Below, one piece after another: positions 62,401 to 64,000 of a stretch of 64,000 nucleotides of DNA. The stretch spans positions 1,251,075-1,315,074 of the forward strand of contig OX442437.1 of assembly GCA_949361645.1 (NCBI GenBank), read 5' to 3'. Under the pieces are notes generated by a model. It did no database searches and was not told the origin of the DNA. It saw only the letters and a program-made list of their open reading frames with translations. Every line of letters starts with the position of its first letter. Position 1 is the stretch's first letter. A program made the position numbers and the translations under genes. The stretch comes from Spongilla lacustris. Taxonomy: Eukaryota > Porifera > Demospongiae > Spongillida > Spongillidae.

Positions 62401-63552
62401 CATCTTATGTGTGAATGGCCAATTGCTTTAATCTGCACACCATACATACTCACAGAAATTTATGGCAATTAATCATGATGCCTTTACTATACTGGCTTTG
62501 AAGAACATATGAGTACCTTCAGTCAAGAGAAGATAGCTTTGTATCCTGTGAGGATAGTTATGATGGAGGTTCTGGTTCATGACATGCGCAGCCGAGGGTG
62601 TGTATGAACTTTCAGAGACCTTAGATGTTTAAACTGAGAAATCGTTTGATTATGATGTGATTTGATGATGATAGCAAGTGAGCAGATCAAACTGTCTTAT
62701 ACTGCTGTGATGGGCTGCACTATATGAACTTGTAGTATTCCAAGGTTGTCTCATGCATGCAACATATATTATAAAGTAGGAACCTGCAGGAGGAAAAATA
62801 GAGTGAAACAAGAAAATTTAATTAAAATAAAATTGGTGATGTAGGATTTGTAGACTGCAATTGAGTAAAAAGTAAGGGAACAAGGAATTACGGAAATTAT
62901 ATACATTCATTAATTCATAAATATTACAGACCTACATTATTACCTCTGTGTTAAATGTAAATATGTAATATTTAAATTAATGAATGTATAATTTCCCGCG
63001 TAATTCCTTGTTCCCTTTACTCAATTGCAGTCTACAAATCCTACATGTACATCAACGATTTTATTTTAATTAAATTTTTATATATTGTAAAGGTTTTCAA
63101 CCCCTACGCCCCCTCAATTAGACGACCTCATGCAACTTTCTGCCTGTTACCAAATCCATGAGGCCTCAAAGAAACGAGCCTATGAGCGTCGGATCCTCGA
63201 AGTTGAGCCGGCATGCTTCCTTCACCCCACTCATCTTCTCTGCCACTGTAGGTTTAGGAGGGGAGGCCACAGTTGTTTACAAACGCATCGCTGCCCAGCT
63301 CTCAGCAAAGTGGGGCCACTCTTATAGTTCAACCATGGCCTGGATTCGATGTCATCTCTCCTGCTCCCTTCTACGCTCTTCTATCATGTGATCAGAGGAG
63401 CTCAATCAACTATACTATAGGCCGTGCCTTTAACCACTCCCCTGTCGACCTGATTACAAAGGTTGTACAGGTCTCGTCTACTCTTTAGTTTACTGTCTGA
63501 CTGCCGCCTTGAATATACACATTAATATATATACATTGTGTATCCATGCAAT
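59479..63552 (+). mobile_element. 5'-truncated non-LTR retrotransposon, split by element R
   Basis: Plus-strand pieces of reverse transcriptase. They read AGPSGIDAEGW (59500), LSALNKNPGVRPIGICETSR with RIVAKAVLS (59645-59730), and VDANNAFNLLNRQAA (59860), where the catalytic region would follow. RTTQGDPLAMPMYALA (60020) and VYADDAT-like sequence near 60125 come next. The C-terminal part has a CACG...H...C zinc knuckle (60970-61015) and PSIRHNEIRDYTAYLL (61025-61080), as in endonuclease-bearing C-termini. The reading breaks off at FFDIR (61212). After element R it resumes with VFNPYAP (63095) and ends near 63490. Several frameshifts are present. The sequence 5' of the reverse transcriptase is missing, as expected for 5' truncation. 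Confidence 0.8.
61213..63092 (+). mobile_element. Unclassified element copy R inserted in the retrotransposon
   Basis: The reverse complement of copy L (52758-55231), with many differences and some deletions. It starts ACCTACGTTAGTATG (L: ACCTACTAACGTAGGTCC in complement) and ends with the AT-rich 280-bp hairpin (62812-63088). Retrotransposon codons are contiguous on either side (FFDIR before, VFNPYAP after), with AGG on both sides as a possible 3-bp duplication. Coding traces match copy L (MLDT start at 61603 with stops; GFEEHMSTFSQE at 62497). Confidence 0.75.
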
Positions 63553-63760
63553 GTATTTACTTGATATTTCGAAACCTAACATCGATCGGTTTTAAACCTG
63601 TACAGTTTCAGCTAGCCGATGATCACAATCCGTGACAACATTGTAACCATACTGACTTTCAGCCAATGACCACACTCCGTGACAACATTGTAACCAAACT
63701 TTCAGCCAATGATCACACTCCGTGACAACATTGTAACAGAACGGCGTAATACGTACACTA
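63553..63760. repeat. Satellite fragment, right of the retrotransposon
   Basis: Resumes with ATTTCGAAACCTAACATCG and three 43-bp subrepeats, then diverges. After 63770 to the window end no feature is recognised. Confidence 0.8.
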
Positions 63761-64000
63761 TACTCTTGGCCAATGACCACACTCAGGGCTGCCGCGACCA
63801 AGGATATATGCATGGCTGGAAGTGAAGACGATCGTGTGGACTACGTGTAGTATAGCTTGATATTTGACGACAAAACTGATCCCCGATGCAAATAGAGTGC
63901 CGTCCCCAGTCGCTGCTGTATCCTGACTGGAGGTCACTGCATCATACATCATATAGGATCGCGGTGTGGAGAGGCCGGGGGTTCACTCATGGCCTCACGA

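Noticed and set aside
52758..63092. One 10-kb transposon with about 2-kb terminal inverted repeats
   Set aside because: The left arm is bounded by satellite and the right arm by retrotransposon codons, with satellite pieces lying between them. Two separate insertions of one family in opposite orientation explain this better.

Overview
The window looks like animal nuclear DNA, most likely from a sponge (demosponge). The evidence is one well-preserved ten-exon gene with several introns of only 51-66 bp, fragments of calcium-binding EGF cassettes, a Ty3/Gypsy element with a SCAN-like gag, and a very high density of small palindromic DNA elements. A run of exactly 200 N (46307-46506) looks like a scaffolding gap. 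The species is inferred, not proven, and nothing suggests bacterial DNA.

Only a few stretches look like functional host genes. The best is a membrane-anchored M28B metallopeptidase of the glutamate carboxypeptidase II / NAALADase family on the + strand (15537-22163; exons join in frame to 766 codons). A second is an intronless, GC-rich PsiD/phosphatidylserine-decarboxylase-like gene on the - strand (46507-47611), cut by the gap and broken by two frameshifts near it. A third is the last exon of a glycine-zipper protein (37361-37677). Decayed cbEGF exons lie at 25.0-26.5 kb.

Most of the rest is mobile DNA. From left to right it holds: a Gypsy integrase remnant (0.76-1.44 kb); three degraded genes resembling the N-terminal zinc-binding region of RAG1 (9.2-9.6, 13.7-14.8 and 56.3-57.0 kb); a 2.5-kb TIR element with a multi-exon cargo (10.9-13.4 kb); nested elements inside intron 3 of the peptidase (17.6-19.7 kb); a foldback element with a 3.4-kb element inserted in it (27.1-32.5 kb); a Gypsy LTR, gag and protease remnant (32.6-35.0 kb); a near-perfect foldback (42.6-44.3 kb); and a 1.1-kb satellite (47.8-63.8 kb) repeatedly interrupted by other elements.

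Two systems stand out. First, the third RAG1-N-like copy sits in a 3174-bp insertion (55334-58507) whose ends read CACG...CGTG and which is flanked by AACC on both sides. The host satellite shows where both ends are. CAC ends with a short duplication recall RAG/Transib transposons. Second, many elements carry ends built from arrays of short palindromic cassettes (GTCC-C(n)-GGAC alternating with a CTAG-centred word, or GGTCC/CCATGG, or GGATC/GATCC). The framework is shared, but the word differs between elements and recurs in the TIR of the same element, as expected if transposase-binding sites evolve together within each family.
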